The position numbers were made by a program, and so were the translations under genes. A stretch of DNA of 64,000 bases, taken from NCBI RefSeq assembly GCF_010093815.1, contig NW_022985553.1, forward strand, positions 1,150,133 through 1,214,132, written 5' to 3'. Numbering within the stretch: position 1 is the stretch's first letter; the number at the start of each line of letters is the position of its first letter. Below the pieces are notes generated by a model. It made no database searches and was not told the DNA's origin. It saw nothing but the letters and a program-made list of their open reading frames with translations. Shown piece after piece: positions 34,409-45,638 of the stretch. This DNA comes from Pseudovirgaria hyperparasitica (lineage: Eukaryota > Ascomycota > Dothideomycetes > Acrospermales > Acrospermaceae).

Positions 34409-35940
34409 ATGAGGTACGAAAGCCGCCCCGACCGAGCTTACCGGCCTAGTACTTCCTTCTCTAGGGGTAGTGGAGCTAGCTCTCGAGGTATCTTCAACGT
34501 CAGTCAAAATCGTTGGCGTCGAGCTACTGAGGAAAGGCCCCCATCACCTCCCTTGGGTCCGCTGCTGGAGACCGTGACTAGAGACGAGTTGATCTCTGAG
34601 ATTTCCATGGGCGAGTACGAGGTCGCCGATGCTTATATCACAAATGTCGAGTATCTTGCCTCGTATAACTGGACTACTCAAGAGGAAGTCCTTATAATTC
34701 CAGGTATGCATGTATTACATCACATCGAATGGATTAAATTAAATTTGGCGAAGGATGTCCCCCAGCGTGGACTCCCATACAAGAAGCACGCAAATTAGCA
34801 CCTGATAGTGGCAAGTATCTCCGCGATCGCAACGCCGCCCAATCTCCAGTACATCCCTTGGAGCCAGCTGTGCGGGCATTATTTGAAGAGAATGAGGATT
34901 TCCGAGGACAGGACATCGACCTCTTTGCATGTTCAAGCACATTTGGAGGCCTACTTCGGTTTGTACTGGGAGTTGACAAGAGCGTCCGATTCTTTGTTCA
35001 AACCTTAGGGAACACCGCTTTCTTCATCCGGCGCGAGAATTCGCCCACTGAGTTGATTTCCAACGTCAAAGGATATGGGCATGCATTTCCGGAAGCCTAT
35101 ACTACCTGGTCGAAAGATGTGAGAGGTTCAACCTCACATCAGAGACTCCTCAGATACAGATTTGCTGGGCTTAACGTTGTGTTGCGCTTCGAAGCTGACG
35201 GCTACCTCCCTTCCAAGGTTGAACAAGCACACATGACTACTTCAGCGGCCAGTGAAGCTCCAAACGAACTCGAATCTTCGCTCAACGGTTTCCGAATCGA
35301 CAGTTCTGATATTGAACCTTCAGTAGGTTCTAGGACCTGGACTATCAAGCACGCTGGTTCTCGCGTCCCACAATCCGCCATCTTTGACCTCAAGACGCGA
35401 TCAGTACGTAGTCCATTCCAGAATGTCTTCGAAGAAGAGAGGCCTCGTTTTTGGGCAGCTCAAATTTCCAATCTCATTCTTGCCCGCCACGAGCAGGGCG
35501 TTTTCAACGAAATCGAAATTATGGAGACCGGCGAAGAAGTACGCAAGTGGGAGAGAGAGAACCAAGATAGCCTTCGTCAACTAGGCTCTCTGATTCGCAT
35601 GATCCTCGCAATAAGCGCATCTCGTACTAATGAGAAACTCGAGGTTTATCGCAAAGATGATGGGTCGCTCGAGCTCAGAGAACAACTTGGTGACGATCAC
35701 GAAGTTCTGTCTGCTGGTTTGAAAGAAAAGTGGTTGTCTGATCCCCAAGATACTCCTCCTCTCCCCGGAACAACCCTTAAACAAAGCGGGAAGTCGACCT
35801 TCGAAAACATGGCGCCTGGTAGCGGCCAAGAAAATACTAAGACTCTCGGCGATGGAGATTTGGATGGTTCATCTGATGAGGACTCCAATGCAGATTTTAC
35901 GAATTGTTCAGAAGTTTGCGGCTACTGTGGCCGGTGTTGA
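34409..35940 (+). CDS. Conserved ascomycete protein, often mislabelled 'geranylgeranyl pyrophosphate synthetase'
   Basis: Model join(34409..34703, 34766..35940), 489 aa, one 62-nt intron (LIIPA|WTPIQEARKLAPDSG). The pattern YNWTTQEEVLIIPAWTP, LAPDSGKYLRDRNAAQSPVH, PLEPAVRALF, YRFAGLNVVLRFEADGYL and a Cys-rich end (CSEVCGYCGRC) matches a large fungal family I remember under the name geranylgeranyl pyrophosphate synthetase. The name is unsupported: there is no DDxxD pair and no isoprenyl-synthase fold signature. The true biochemical role is unknown to me. The N-terminal 60 residues are Arg/Ser-rich and probably disordered; the last 60 are acidic, then Cys-rich, perhaps metal-binding. It is divergent from the helicase gene, so the two could share regulation. 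Confidence 0.7.
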
Positions 35941-37871
35941 GAAGGTCTCTATCGTTGGGTACGCTTGATGAGAATGATCTACTTTGTGACCGCACACAGG
36001 GAGATTACGATAATCTTTGAAGTGTTGTCCCATCTTTCTTTTCCGGTGCTAATGGGCCAATTGTGGATTGAGAAGCAGGCAACCTCCCTGGCTTCATTAT
36101 GACTCACCCAACCTTGAACGCGAGCAAATCGGACTCTCTCTCTACGTGCTGCCACTCATTCGAGACAAAATATCAGGCGAGTCATTGTCTTCGGCGTGTT
36201 GGTGGCGTCTTGTTTGACTATTTCAGCCTTGTATGTAACTTTGGCGGACACTTGTTCAAGTTCATCGGCGGAGGCCATCCAGCGTATGGGTCGTAGTAGT
36301 CTGTTGTCGGGGCTAATGCTCATGTTTCCCGCAGCTTGAGCAATCGTGGTACAAACCTTGATGGGTTGGCAAATGAAATAGTCTAAAAACCACGGTTAAC
36401 GGTCGTGCAGAATTCTACACGCATTAGTCTTCAACTGTGATACTACATGTCGACTAGGCTCTGCTCTTGGTTTGTAACTACGCTACACTACATAGCAAAG
36501 ACGGAGCCAGTGTGGCATTTTTGTAACTTGCTTTGATTTCTTCCATCTGTACACCTCGATTAGTATATGCTCAGATCTCAATAAAGTCCTATACCATGAC
36601 TGTGTCGCTATGTTCGGTGCTCCGGCCTAACATATACAAATGACCGTGCTCGGGCTGTATGCTAAAGTCATCTCCTTCACGGTGCCTAAGGCTTTATTCG
36701 ACTTCGCCATGCGTGTCAAGGGTGCATGGTTTCTACCAAGCCTTGCGTGTATTGGTAAGAGAATTCCACAAAGTATAGACAGCCATGGACTTCTGTCTCG
36801 GGCCAGAATCATTCTTTTTGGGGGCACATGGGCACAGGTGCGTTGCAATACGCGAAAGTGAATTAGCTGCATCGGTGCAGAATCAAGATGTGTGACTGCC
36901 ATCGTGTCTCGCTGCAACTGGGCTCAGGGGGCGCACAAGTCAGCCTCGGCGGGCCCAGACTGAAGAAATAAGGCAAATACACAGGGTTTTCGGACTGGGG
37001 AGAGTCTCGTGTATATCTATCTGCACGTTTGAGCACAGCCAGGAATTTGCAAACAACGAGTGAGAGGTTGAATTTTACTACGCGCTTGCCCCGCGAACAG
37101 GGGCTGCCTAGACCCGCTAATCCATAGAAATTCATAGGCCGGCTAGGGCGGCCCGAGAGAGTGGATACGCTAAAAAACCGAACGGCATTTTAGATCCAGC
37201 GCTAAGCCACCGGCTAGACTGGCCAGGGTCCTTGAACTGCCTCCCAACCTCTGTTCTCTCAGAGTATGTTGTTTCTTGTATGTTCTCATCTTCGAATTTT
37301 CCCATGCCGCTCCATTGCTAGACCACCCCATTCACATAGCGATGCAGAGCGCCACTCCAGCTTGGATTCCAGTGGGGCCGGGGTTGGTTGAACTACAAGT
37401 CGGCCGTGGAACCAGCTCGAAGCCGGGGGTATGTAGAAGCGGGAGCATTCCTGCAACTCCGCTTATCTCGTCATTAGGATTATAAGAGTCGTAGATCAAG
37501 TAAGACAGACATGCTTGGATGTCGATCGCACGCCAGCCGGCCCAACGACAACACCCCTGTCATTCCACATTTGATGGGTGATACAGTAAAATCCTTGGCA
37601 TATGCTGAGAGCCCTTTCGAGATCCAATGGATACCGTCCGCGCTGTTTTTTGGACATCGATAGATTTGACCTGTCCGCATAATTCACATACGTGCGTCTG
37701 GTGCCCTGGCCTGGCCTGGCCCTAGTGCCTGCGCTGACCCGACTTAAAAAAATGCAATAAAGTTGCAGGAGGTCGCATCGAATCGTATCCACTATCAGCC
37801 AAAGATTGCATTTACTTCATTTCCATGAAACAGCGATAACACAAATAAGAAGAAGCTAGACAGAATCAGGA
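35941..37871. other. Intergenic region, 1.9 kb, no supported gene
   Basis: Only short frames without family features are present. A GGCCGGCTAGGGCGGCC string at 37138-37154 and a related CCACCGGCTAGACTGGCC at 37208-37225 are GC-rich near-repeats of unknown meaning. Confidence 0.35.
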
Positions 37872-39458
37872 ATGACATCTGAGCTCCACAACATGCCTAA
37901 ACCACATTTTCGCAGCAAAGAGGAAAAACAACTTATGAGATTCTATGAACCTCTAGTCCTTCTACACACCCTCGGTAGAAGCCGAGGCGACCGTACACAG
38001 AATTCCGTTGTATCAACTGGCACTTTCTCGGAAAGGCGGAAGTTCTTGAATAACCTCGCCTATATCTGCGACTTCAACACAGGGGGCGATACCGTTACAT
38101 CCATCGCTCTGCAAGATTGCGCAGATGGACCAATATACTGGGTCGCGTCGAATTCAGAGAAGAAAGTTCTCAAAAGCCATGAATTCCTCATGTCGGTTCT
38201 ATCAGATCTGTCGAGAGTCTCGGCTGAATCCGCTGAACCAAGTCCCGAACACAAAGAGCGATTGGCTACTGAATTGTCCGAGAAGATCATTGTGTTTGCT
38301 AAAAAGAGAATCAATGGGTATCGGAGTCATCTGCGAACTGTTCTGCCACGGGCTATTGACTATCTTCAGAGGCGAGACGCTGTAGAAAGTGAGTATCTTG
38401 CAGCCAGATATCAGCTTGAAGTATTTTAATGTGCCCTAGATAGCGATATCTTAGACTGGTTGAACTCGTGGCGGACTAATGTATATTCGGAAGATGTGTG
38501 CCGTTTAGCCTACGACGCAAGAAGGTCCGAAAACATACGCGTACTTCGAAATTTGGGCGAGAAGCAAAATCGTTCTGGCAACCGAGATTCAATCTACAAC
38601 ATACTGCATTCTGTCCGACATTACATCGGGCGACTGGGGTATCACTTCTGTGTTGCAAAGGCCTTGCTCAATTCTGCACGCCCCCTTGCGACGCTCTTGA
38701 CCAGCTACGAAGTTCGAATCGTTGCACCTATGCCACCAGGTGAGATGCCAGATGCAGATTCGAAAACTAAGCTTGATGGTATCTTGGTACGAATGATGCC
38801 TAACAATGCAGTGGCATTGCCTTCTATGCAGGAAAACCTGCAGGCTATGGATGACAAGTTCGGCCTCACGAAGCGGTATCTCGAGCTGTACACTGATCGG
38901 AAGTATTCTACGTCGGACAAAAGAAGATCTGCCGGCGTACATGCTGAAATCAAAGTCCTCGAGTACTTCTTCACGCAAAAATTTAGATTCGTGGATAACG
39001 ACAAATTCATTGCGACCAGCAAGCCATCATGCTATTGCTGTCATCTTTACTTTAAGCACCACCCATTGATGCCCTCAGAACCCGCCACTCATTGTAACAT
39101 CTACTTGAACTGGCGTCCACCTCAATTCGTAGGAGAGCACTTCAAGAACTCGGTACGCGATCACCCACGCCACATGTTATTCGCCATGATTCCCGATATC
39201 CGACAAGAGGCTCTACAACAAATTCTTGAGAGATCTCCTCCACGCCAATCTCATCCAGACTCTAACACTGGGATCACGGAATCTGCCAACCTTGGGCACG
39301 CTTCAATACCAGATTTGTCGCACGAACTTGAGCGGTTATCTCTCGCTGGAGACATTGCCTCGTGTGTTGGTGACTACAGCGATGACATTCGACTGAGCGA
39401 CTTAGAAAGCTCTGATGATGAGGAGGGCGGAGGGATCAGTCTTCTAGACTATGAATAA
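37872..39458 (+). CDS. OTT_1508-like nucleic-acid/nucleotide deaminase family protein
   Basis: Model join(37872..38388, 38440..39458), 511 aa, one 51-nt intron (RDAVE|NSDILDWLNSW). The zinc-deaminase core is visible: His340-Ala-Glu342 (AGVHAEIKVLEYF), where His binds zinc and Glu moves protons, followed by Cys370-x2-Cys373 (SKPSCYCCHLYF), the second half of the metal site. Spacing and the CCHLYF ending fit the fungal OTT_1508 deaminase family, related to toxin and editing deaminases. The N-terminal 300 residues are helical and family-specific. The C-terminus is acidic and probably disordered. The substrate is unknown; candidates are cytidine or adenosine in RNA, DNA or free nucleotides. The gene lies among RNA- and nucleotide-acting genes, which fits a role in nucleic-acid metabolism or defence. 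Confidence 0.82.
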
Positions 39459-40020
39459 GGAATGTTAGAGTAGATACGGATAACTGAGAGCCCTGCCAGA
39501 ACGCTATCCAGATTGCTTAGTGTGCCATAGTCAGAACAGTGATTCACATAATACCATACCGATGCCCGTACTGGGGCGCACCCATACACCAATGTATAAT
39601 GCAGTACGTTATAGGTCTCTAGAATATGCCTGCTTCGAGCTCTTACTTGAGCTTCAGCCCCGGAGTCAGTAAGGTTAGATTAGCTGTAGGCTGCTTCCAT
39701 AAAGACATTAACTGCATATCATTCGAACATTGATCAGATGCCCGAGGGGCTAAACAATTGACCGGTGTGTTTCTGCATATATTGCTACGATTGTTTGCAT
39801 GCATAGGCGCTAAAATAACCGACGGCAGACCAGTGCTGATTAGGCGTTTTCAGCCTTGTATGCATCTCTTTTGAGCACAGAGACGAGTGTCCTGCAGTGG
39901 CTTTCCTCACAAACACACTATATATTGCACTCAAGTAGCATGTTCTATAAATTCTTCGGGGTCATGCCCTAAAGGCCAGGCGAGAAGTTACACCTCACCT
40001 TTAGTCTCTCGGGTACTACT
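39459..40020. other. Intergenic region
   Basis: No gene is seen between the deaminase gene and the decayed gene. Confidence 0.4.
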
Positions 40021-41045
40021 ATGGGTGACTCCTCCGCATTTGCACTATCGCTTCAGGGCGATTCTCATGAGGTGAGTCTTTGATGTCAAGTAACATTATT
40101 TCAGTCTAACCGATGTCAAAGGTTGCTAATTGGCTCAACGATCATCTCATGATGGTGCATGGACGAATTGCGAGGGATAAGCGACTAGCAGCCTTATTAA
40201 AGTACACCGTCAAAGAAAAGAATGAAAATGACAAAAACCGTTGCAAAAACTTTGTTCAATATGGTGGGACAGATGATTGCACATGGAACTTTTTGCAATC
40301 GAATGTCTCCTCATGGAACGATAACCCCGCCTCTTTCTGGGATGGTACGAGCTCCCCAGTATCTTCTACTGCCGCAATTTCACTTGAAGTGGTACTCTTT
40401 CACAGCTACCTTGGAGCAAAGCAAGACACTGCTTAGTCGCGCCTGCTCTTAAGGTTTTCCTGCATAGCCCTCGTCGAATGGAGACACAAACAAGGCCTCT
40501 CTGGGACACCTGACAAGGATACGATCTACCAGATCCAGTACTCTGGCATTACTGGAGAGTCTTTTTCGGTTATCGAGAAGAAATTTACGACAATGCTCGA
40601 CCAGGGCAGTCGGTATATCAATCTTGAGAAAGAATTGGGCCCAAACATCTGTTTGATCCTAGGCCTAGAACTGGCGGAAACGTAGTAAGTAGAGTGGCAT
40701 TCTCAGTCATTGTGAACCTCTTAGCTCACATCTCGAAGTTGGACAAAATTGCTTACAAAAAGCACCCCGAGAGCGAAGGATGTGATTAGGCACATGAGAA
40801 AATTGGGAATGGACACGCAAGCCGCAAGCTACGGGAATTTGAGGAACAAGATTATTTCAGCCAAGATTGAACAGTTTCAAAGTCGACCTTGGTGTGACTC
40901 AATGGGAGCCACACCTACTCCCAATCCCAACCCTTCACTGGTTCCACCAATGGTATCAAATGCAACGTATAGTTTCGATCCGAGCACACTTCAGTATCCA
41001 CTATGGGATACTCAATACACCCAATTTTACCAGCAGCAGCAGTAG
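40021..41045 (+). pseudogene. Decayed conserved fungal gene (family unknown)
   Basis: It starts with ATG at 40021 (MGDSSAFALSLQGDSHE), then a likely intron and VANWLNDHLMMVHGRIARDK. From about 40220 the sensible protein moves between frames: KTVAKTLFNMVGQMIAHG, then LEQSKTLLS, then FSCIALVEWRHKQGLSGTPD, GPNICLILGLELAE, and, after a probable intron, WTKLLTKSTPRAKDVIRHMR with YGNLRNKIIS. The last parts recall a fungal family with a WTKLVPP...SYGELRN ending. The changes of frame near 40220 and near 40440-40455 are too close together to be introns and suggest small indels, so I call it a pseudogene. Sequencing errors are the alternative. Confidence 0.5.
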
Positions 41046-41069
41046 TAGTAGTATTAGTAGTAGTAGGGC
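41031..41069. repeat. CAG/TAG trinucleotide microsatellite
   Basis: A short run of CAG units turns into TAG units with one ATT interruption, at the end of the decayed gene's last frame (Gln run then stop). Confidence 0.7.
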
Positions 41070-41704
41070 TATTAGTTTTCCATCACTAAGCGTTGGCTAA
41101 GAGTATTTCTTGCAGAATGACATTTTACCACCGTCGCTCAGTGATGCCTTGATGTTTGTAAGCATTCAATCAATCTTAATGTCCTTTGGCCTTGTCGATC
41201 CCTCCTATACTACTCTGCTTCCTAATAGGGTAGATTTCATTGGCGTAGGGGAGCCGGAGCTGTCCTTAACTTCGGATGATGATTGATTCAAGAGGAGCTG
41301 GGGTTGCGGGAAATCGCGTGTTGTACAATAGCGAATACTACCCAGCCGCTATTCGTGAAACAAGACCCAGGTTATATTACAATCCTTGCACATATGTACA
41401 GATCTGGAACATGATCTCTTTCTGATTAGGACAGAATCCGTGCACTTTCATTACTGTATGATCTCATCTGTGTTATGGGGAGATCGGCATGCAGATTAGA
41501 CGTAGAGCGTGATATGCAAATGCCCTTTGCACCATGCGTCAGGACTCGTATCAAGATACGAGGTGTCTGGGCCGTCGCCTAGCCATTATGGGCCCCTTTT
41601 AATCGTGCTGGGCCCCAAGCAGAGCTTCGGCTAACCTTACACACACCTTGGCACACCGTACTCTCTTTCACCACCCATTCACTCAAGAACATTACCCTGA
41701 TAAC
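41046..41704. other. Intergenic region
   Basis: After the microsatellite no gene is seen. The region should hold the promoter of the 3CxxC gene. Confidence 0.35.
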
Positions 41705-42184
41705 ATGGCTCGAAATAAGCATCACAGGTCCCGTGGTACCAAGGCTACATACACGTTCACATCTCTTCACCAAAATATCCTTGAAGCCATATCATACGAT
41801 ATCAACCACGCCTGGTTTTGCGGGGCCAAGAATCGGCAGATTCCAGAAAACGAATATCAGACACATGTTATGGGCAAGTTTAGATGCGTCAATGTGGCCT
41901 GCGACGCTACATGTTGGAGTAGTAAGAAGGTGGCTATACTGATTCGAGGCTTCTCGAACAACGGCTACAACGCTGAAGTCTTTGGTCAGCGTTGTAAATC
42001 ATGCAATAATCTCGGCTTGCTGGAACTAGACGAGGAGTCTTACGTGGAGCGAGTGGCGTACAGGGTCAAAAAGTGGGCAGGAGTCCACGCGGAGCGTCCG
42101 GTATATAATGGAAAGGAAGGCCCGCCGCATGAGAGGAGTTTATGTGAAGGATGCAAGAGGGGGGTCTGCCGATTGGGAGACTAA
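41705..42184 (+). CDS. Small 3CxxC-type zinc-binding domain protein
   Basis: 159 aa, single exon, ATG at 41705 in good context (AACATGG). Cys motifs: CVNVAC then CWSS (residues near 60-70), CKSCNNL and CEGCKRGVC near the C-terminus, with HERSLCEGC before it. The arrangement GKFRCVNVACDATCWSSKKV ... FGQRCKSCNNLGLLELDEES ... YVERVAYRVKKWAG fits the zf-3CxxC domain, which is found in fungal proteins and in animal receptor-transporting proteins (RTPs). Several vertebrate RTPs, such as RTP4, are interferon-induced and bind viral RNA. That likeness makes this gene of interest here, although the domain is common in fungi and usually uncharacterised. The start is basic (MARNKHHRSRGTK), possibly nucleic-acid-binding. 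Confidence 0.75.
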   Translation: MARNKHHRSRGTKATYTFTSLHQNILEAISYDINHAWFCGAKNRQIPENEYQTHVMGKFRCVNVACDATCWSSKKVAILIRGFSNNGYNAEVFGQRCKSCNNLGLLELDEESYVERVAYRVKKWAGVHAERPVYNGKEGPPHERSLCEGCKRGVCRLGD

Positions 42185-42657
42185 CGGGACCAAGATCAAT
42201 GACTATGACATCGATCACACATGACTAACGAGCTATATGAAGAGGCAGGGTACAACACGAGACAACGGGAAAAGCTTTGGAAAGTGAAAAGACGCCAAAT
42301 GAAGAGACCTAAATCAATCAGGGGGAGGGATGTAGGGGATTTTCGGACGTGGGAGTCAGGTGAAGAGATTGGCCAAAGCTTAAATAAGTACACCAAAAGG
42401 TGTTTGCTTCTTCATGTTGGCTTGCTCGGATTTTGTTCCATATGACAGATGGTGGTTCCCTATGACACACAAAAAAACGCGCGATATTATGGAAGTTTAG
42501 ATTGCTACACACCTCTTGTTATTTCACAGTTCTGCAGTGGGTCATTTGTATGAGCCCTAGCCTTGCCCTCTCACACGTGTCGAACTGTGTTATTATTATA
42601 TAAATCGAAGACTCCATAACGAAAGACGCCTTTTCGACAGATTTCCAAGCTCATTAT
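42185..42657. other. Intergenic region with TATA box
   Basis: No gene is seen. ATTATATAAATCG near 42595-42607 is a good TATA box about 55 bases before the first ATG of the next gene. Confidence 0.4.
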
Positions 42658-43350
42658 ATGACAAGACTATCGACTTCAAAATATCTGTCTAGTACCATCA
42701 TGCCGACGAAAGCAACCAATCCCCCGAACATATACCTAATTGGTGCACAATGTACTGGAAAGACGACCCTGCTGGCAGCGCTACAAGCTTTCTTCTCTGA
42801 TCCCAACAACCGTACCAGAAGCGAAGCTGGAGCATTCGACCCTCCAGCTATAATCCCCGAGGTTGTACGCGAAGTCATGGAACTTGAAGGCTTCTCTGCC
42901 AGCGATATTAAGGATACCAGATGGCAAATCCTACAGCGTCTCACGCTGGAGGCGCAGTGTTTGGCCGAGGAAAAGCTCACCGACCAATGGTACATTTCTG
43001 ACCGTTCTGGATTAGACCCAATTATCTATGCACAACTTCAGGAGACGAACGACGCGCAGGCAATGAAAGAGTCAGCTAGCTGGGCGGCATCGCAGCAACG
43101 GATGAAAAATAGTCTCGTCATCCTATGTGAAGCTGGTAACCCAGACTGGTTCAAGTTGGACACTGCCCGAATCTCCCATTCGGAATCGCATAACTGGCAT
43201 AATATGCATACGAGATACATCACTCTTCTAGAGGAGACCGATATCAAATTTTTTCTCCTGGAAAAGTCAATTACGAAGATTGGTGAGAGGGTCAATTTCG
43301 TTATTCGGAAGTTTGAGAGAATGTACACCGAAACGGATACCAGTGCATGA
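42658..43350 (+). CDS. AAA_28/NadR-type P-loop NTPase or nucleotide/nucleoside kinase
   Basis: 230 aa, single exon. A second ATG at 42700 (MPTKATNPP) has better context and could be the real start. P-loop LIGAQCTGKTT lies at residues 28-38 (14-24 from the second start). A helix with EVVREVMELEGFSASDIKDT follows, then WYISDRSGLDPIIYAQ, which matches the DRSxxDxxxYA motif of the AAA_28/NadR group, where it helps bind the acceptor substrate. The lid-like part and FFLLEKSITKIGERVNFVIR close the fold. Relatives phosphorylate ribosylnicotinamide or other small molecules; here the substrate is unknown. The gene lies upstream of the UMP/CMP kinase-viperin pair and could contribute to nucleotide supply. 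Confidence 0.75.
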   Translation: MTRLSTSKYLSSTIMPTKATNPPNIYLIGAQCTGKTTLLAALQAFFSDPNNRTRSEAGAFDPPAIIPEVVREVMELEGFSASDIKDTRWQILQRLTLEAQCLAEEKLTDQWYISDRSGLDPIIYAQLQETNDAQAMKESASWAASQQRMKNSLVILCEAGNPDWFKLDTARISHSESHNWHNMHTRYITLLEETDIKFFLLEKSITKIGERVNFVIRKFERMYTETDTSA

Positions 43351-44277
43351 GACATAACGCAATCGGCTAGTCTTGTCAATATAGATTGCTTGTGTCATCT
43401 ACAAAGTGATCACGCCTGCAGGCCGCCAACTTGCCGTTAGGTTTTCTGACGAAAAAGGCTTACAGAGGACTTCTGCTTTATATAGAATTCAATCTCAAAT
43501 TCGTTTTTCGAGTGCTCTCCGCTTTCTGAGTCTAAAGAATGATGCTAGAAGTCTCCAACAGGTGCTGTTACCAACTGCTCTAAATCTATCTCACTAGCTT
43601 TGTGACTGAGGTCCATTAAATTAAGAACTATAAGGTACGTGCCATCCATTTTTCAAGACCTACTATCGTAATCAAATGACAATGCTTTATGGGGGCTAGG
43701 CTTCTCTATACTCTCGTGGCATTTAGAGACGTCGCCCACGTAGCGATGGATCATCGTGTCATGGTAAATCATAAGGCCATACATTATAGATCTAGTATAC
43801 GTCTCTATGGGACGATGCTTTTGTTTCTACATTGACTTCTAATTCTCTACCTTTCTCTGATAAACCTCAAACGTTTACATGATGGTTAGTGTCGTTATCG
43901 TAGCATATACTAATATAAGTCTTTCGACTTATGCAACATAGACTCTCGCATGACGGAGCTCTAGCGTCTAAATACAATTTTGGAATGTTAGAATCACATA
44001 GTTTGTACTGAAGTTTTAACATTCATGAAGTAATTAGAGCGTATGCTAATGTCCGAGTAGTAGTATAGAGGACTTGAATATGTGGTTTTACGAAACATAG
44101 CGGAGAAGAAAGTACTTTAATGGTTATTGTTCTTGTTCTCTAGGCTATTGGTAATAGACATCCTCATCGTCTCGACCCCTAGTCCATAGCATTTGCCTTA
44201 TGATTCGTTCAACGACATCATGATACGTTGTCTTCCAGTTTGCATAGCCTTCTCAATGTTCCTAAATTCTCCACGGT
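43351..44277. other. Convergent intergenic region
   Basis: No gene is seen between the 3' ends of the NTPase gene (+) and the NMP kinase gene (-). Confidence 0.4.
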
Positions 44278-44973
44278 CTAATTGTCACGGTCGGGATCAA
44301 GAACAGTCTCCCTAAGTGCCGATAACAGTTTCTGGTAGGTGGCATTAACATCACCACTTGAGTCGACCTAAACGTGAGTTAGTGATTGAAACACATGAGA
44401 AAAAGGACAACAAAGTCACCGTGACAAGAATTCCCCTATGATTATATTCCGCAAGGATCGGACTGTTGAGCCTAACGAACTCTTTGTATCTCTTCTTAAA
44501 AACGTCTGTTGTATCGTTACGTCCGGGGATGGCTCTGGTCAGATAACGCTGATGAACCAAAGGCTCTTCGCACTGAAGATGTAGCACCAGGTCAGGGGCC
44601 CTGAAACACTTTTCCATATGGAGAGCCTGGTTCAATTCCCGCGGAAAGCCGTCCAAAAGCACCACTTTAGCTCCGTTAGAGTAAAGGGTATTGATAGCTC
44701 TAGTCATTATTGGTTCTAGGTCCGTGATATCTAGTAGCTCGTTGTCGGCAATGCAATTCATGACTTCTTTGGAAATAGTGTCACTATCGGAAGCAACCAT
44801 CTCTCGAAGATGATCCCCGATCGACAAGTGGGAGTAGCCAAAATCATCTCTGAGTTTGTGGCAAAGGCTACCTTTGCCAGAGCCTGGGGCCCCTGAAAGT
44901 CCAAATTAATGAGTGTAACTTGGTGGACGGAAATCATATGCTTACCGATCACAAAGACAAGGTACTTCGTCAT
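44278..44973 (-). CDS. UMP/CMP-kinase-like nucleoside monophosphate kinase
   Basis: Model complement(join(44278..44367, 44420..44892, 44946..44973)), 196 aa, introns of 52 and 53 nt; the first splits the P-loop Gly codon. P-loop GAPGSGKG is at residues 10-17. LRDDFGYSHLSIGDHLREMV is the NMP-binding start. VVLLDGFPRELNQALHMEK carries the DGFPR motif. TRAIPGRNDTTDVFKKRYKE is the lid, with the GRxDD-like pattern and short lid typical of UMP/CMP kinases rather than long-lid adenylate kinases. It should transfer phosphate from ATP to UMP, CMP or a related NMP in the cytosol. It is divergent from the viperin gene across 665 bp, echoing vertebrate CMPK2-RSAD2, although CMPK2 belongs to a different kinase branch. 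Expected role: feeding CTP for viperin. Confidence 0.85.
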
Positions 44974-45638
44974 GTTTGATGAAAAATAAGTTTGAAAGAG
45001 GAACTGATTGGTAACGGAAATGGGATTGATTGATACTGCCAATCTTGTGAGGAGGTGACGTGTAAGAATAGAACGCCCAAATCGCGCTTGAGGATACTAT
45101 AATTTGAGTACGGACTGGGGTGTCGGGTAGAAACCAAGCAGAAGTGGAGCTCCCCGTAGGGGAAGGAAGGAAACTATAGAGCAGAATAGGCTACTTGCCT
45201 GGTGAAGAAGGTCTAAAACCTGTTTGTCAGCTGGAGCAGGGGAAGAGCATGAGCTCAAGTCGTACAAGATCAAGCTTACCGTCACGTTTGGTCATCTTTG
45301 CTATTCTGAGTGAAGCGCCGACAGAATTGGGGGCATGACAAGTAATGACGAGTGTACAATACCAGATGAACCTTTCTATGTTACAGCCGCAAACGTTTCT
45401 AACCTGAACAGTACTTATTGTGTTGGTTACGTTAGAGGATGACGTGCTATTGACGAAAGCTTTGGCAAGCAATCACTCTTTCTCTGCATGGTGTTTGGCG
45501 GTCAGATTACAAATCGTTCATCCTACACTAATGTGCGTGAAGCAAGAGATATATAATACTGTCCCTTGCCCAGAGGCCGGCGTTCTCTTGCTATATTGAC
45601 TTTGCGCCATCGAAGAACGATACACACTGAGCGTTTCC
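44974..45638. promoter_or_regulatory. Divergent promoter between NMP kinase and viperin genes
   Basis: A 665-bp space with no gene-like frame. A TATATAA box at 45550-45556 lies 83 bases before the viperin ATG. Divergent layout allows shared control of both genes; no regulator site can be named. Confidence 0.5.

Noticed and set aside
34409-35940. Geranylgeranyl pyrophosphate synthase
   Set aside because: The family often carries this name, but no DDxxD motifs or other isoprenyl-synthase features are present.
36627-37135. Small minus-strand genes between 36.6 and 37.1 kb
   Set aside because: No family features, no good starts, and composition like non-coding DNA.
44278-44973. Adenylate kinase
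   Set aside because: The short lid with GRNDTTD and overall layout fit UMP/CMP kinase better; AMP use cannot be fully excluded.
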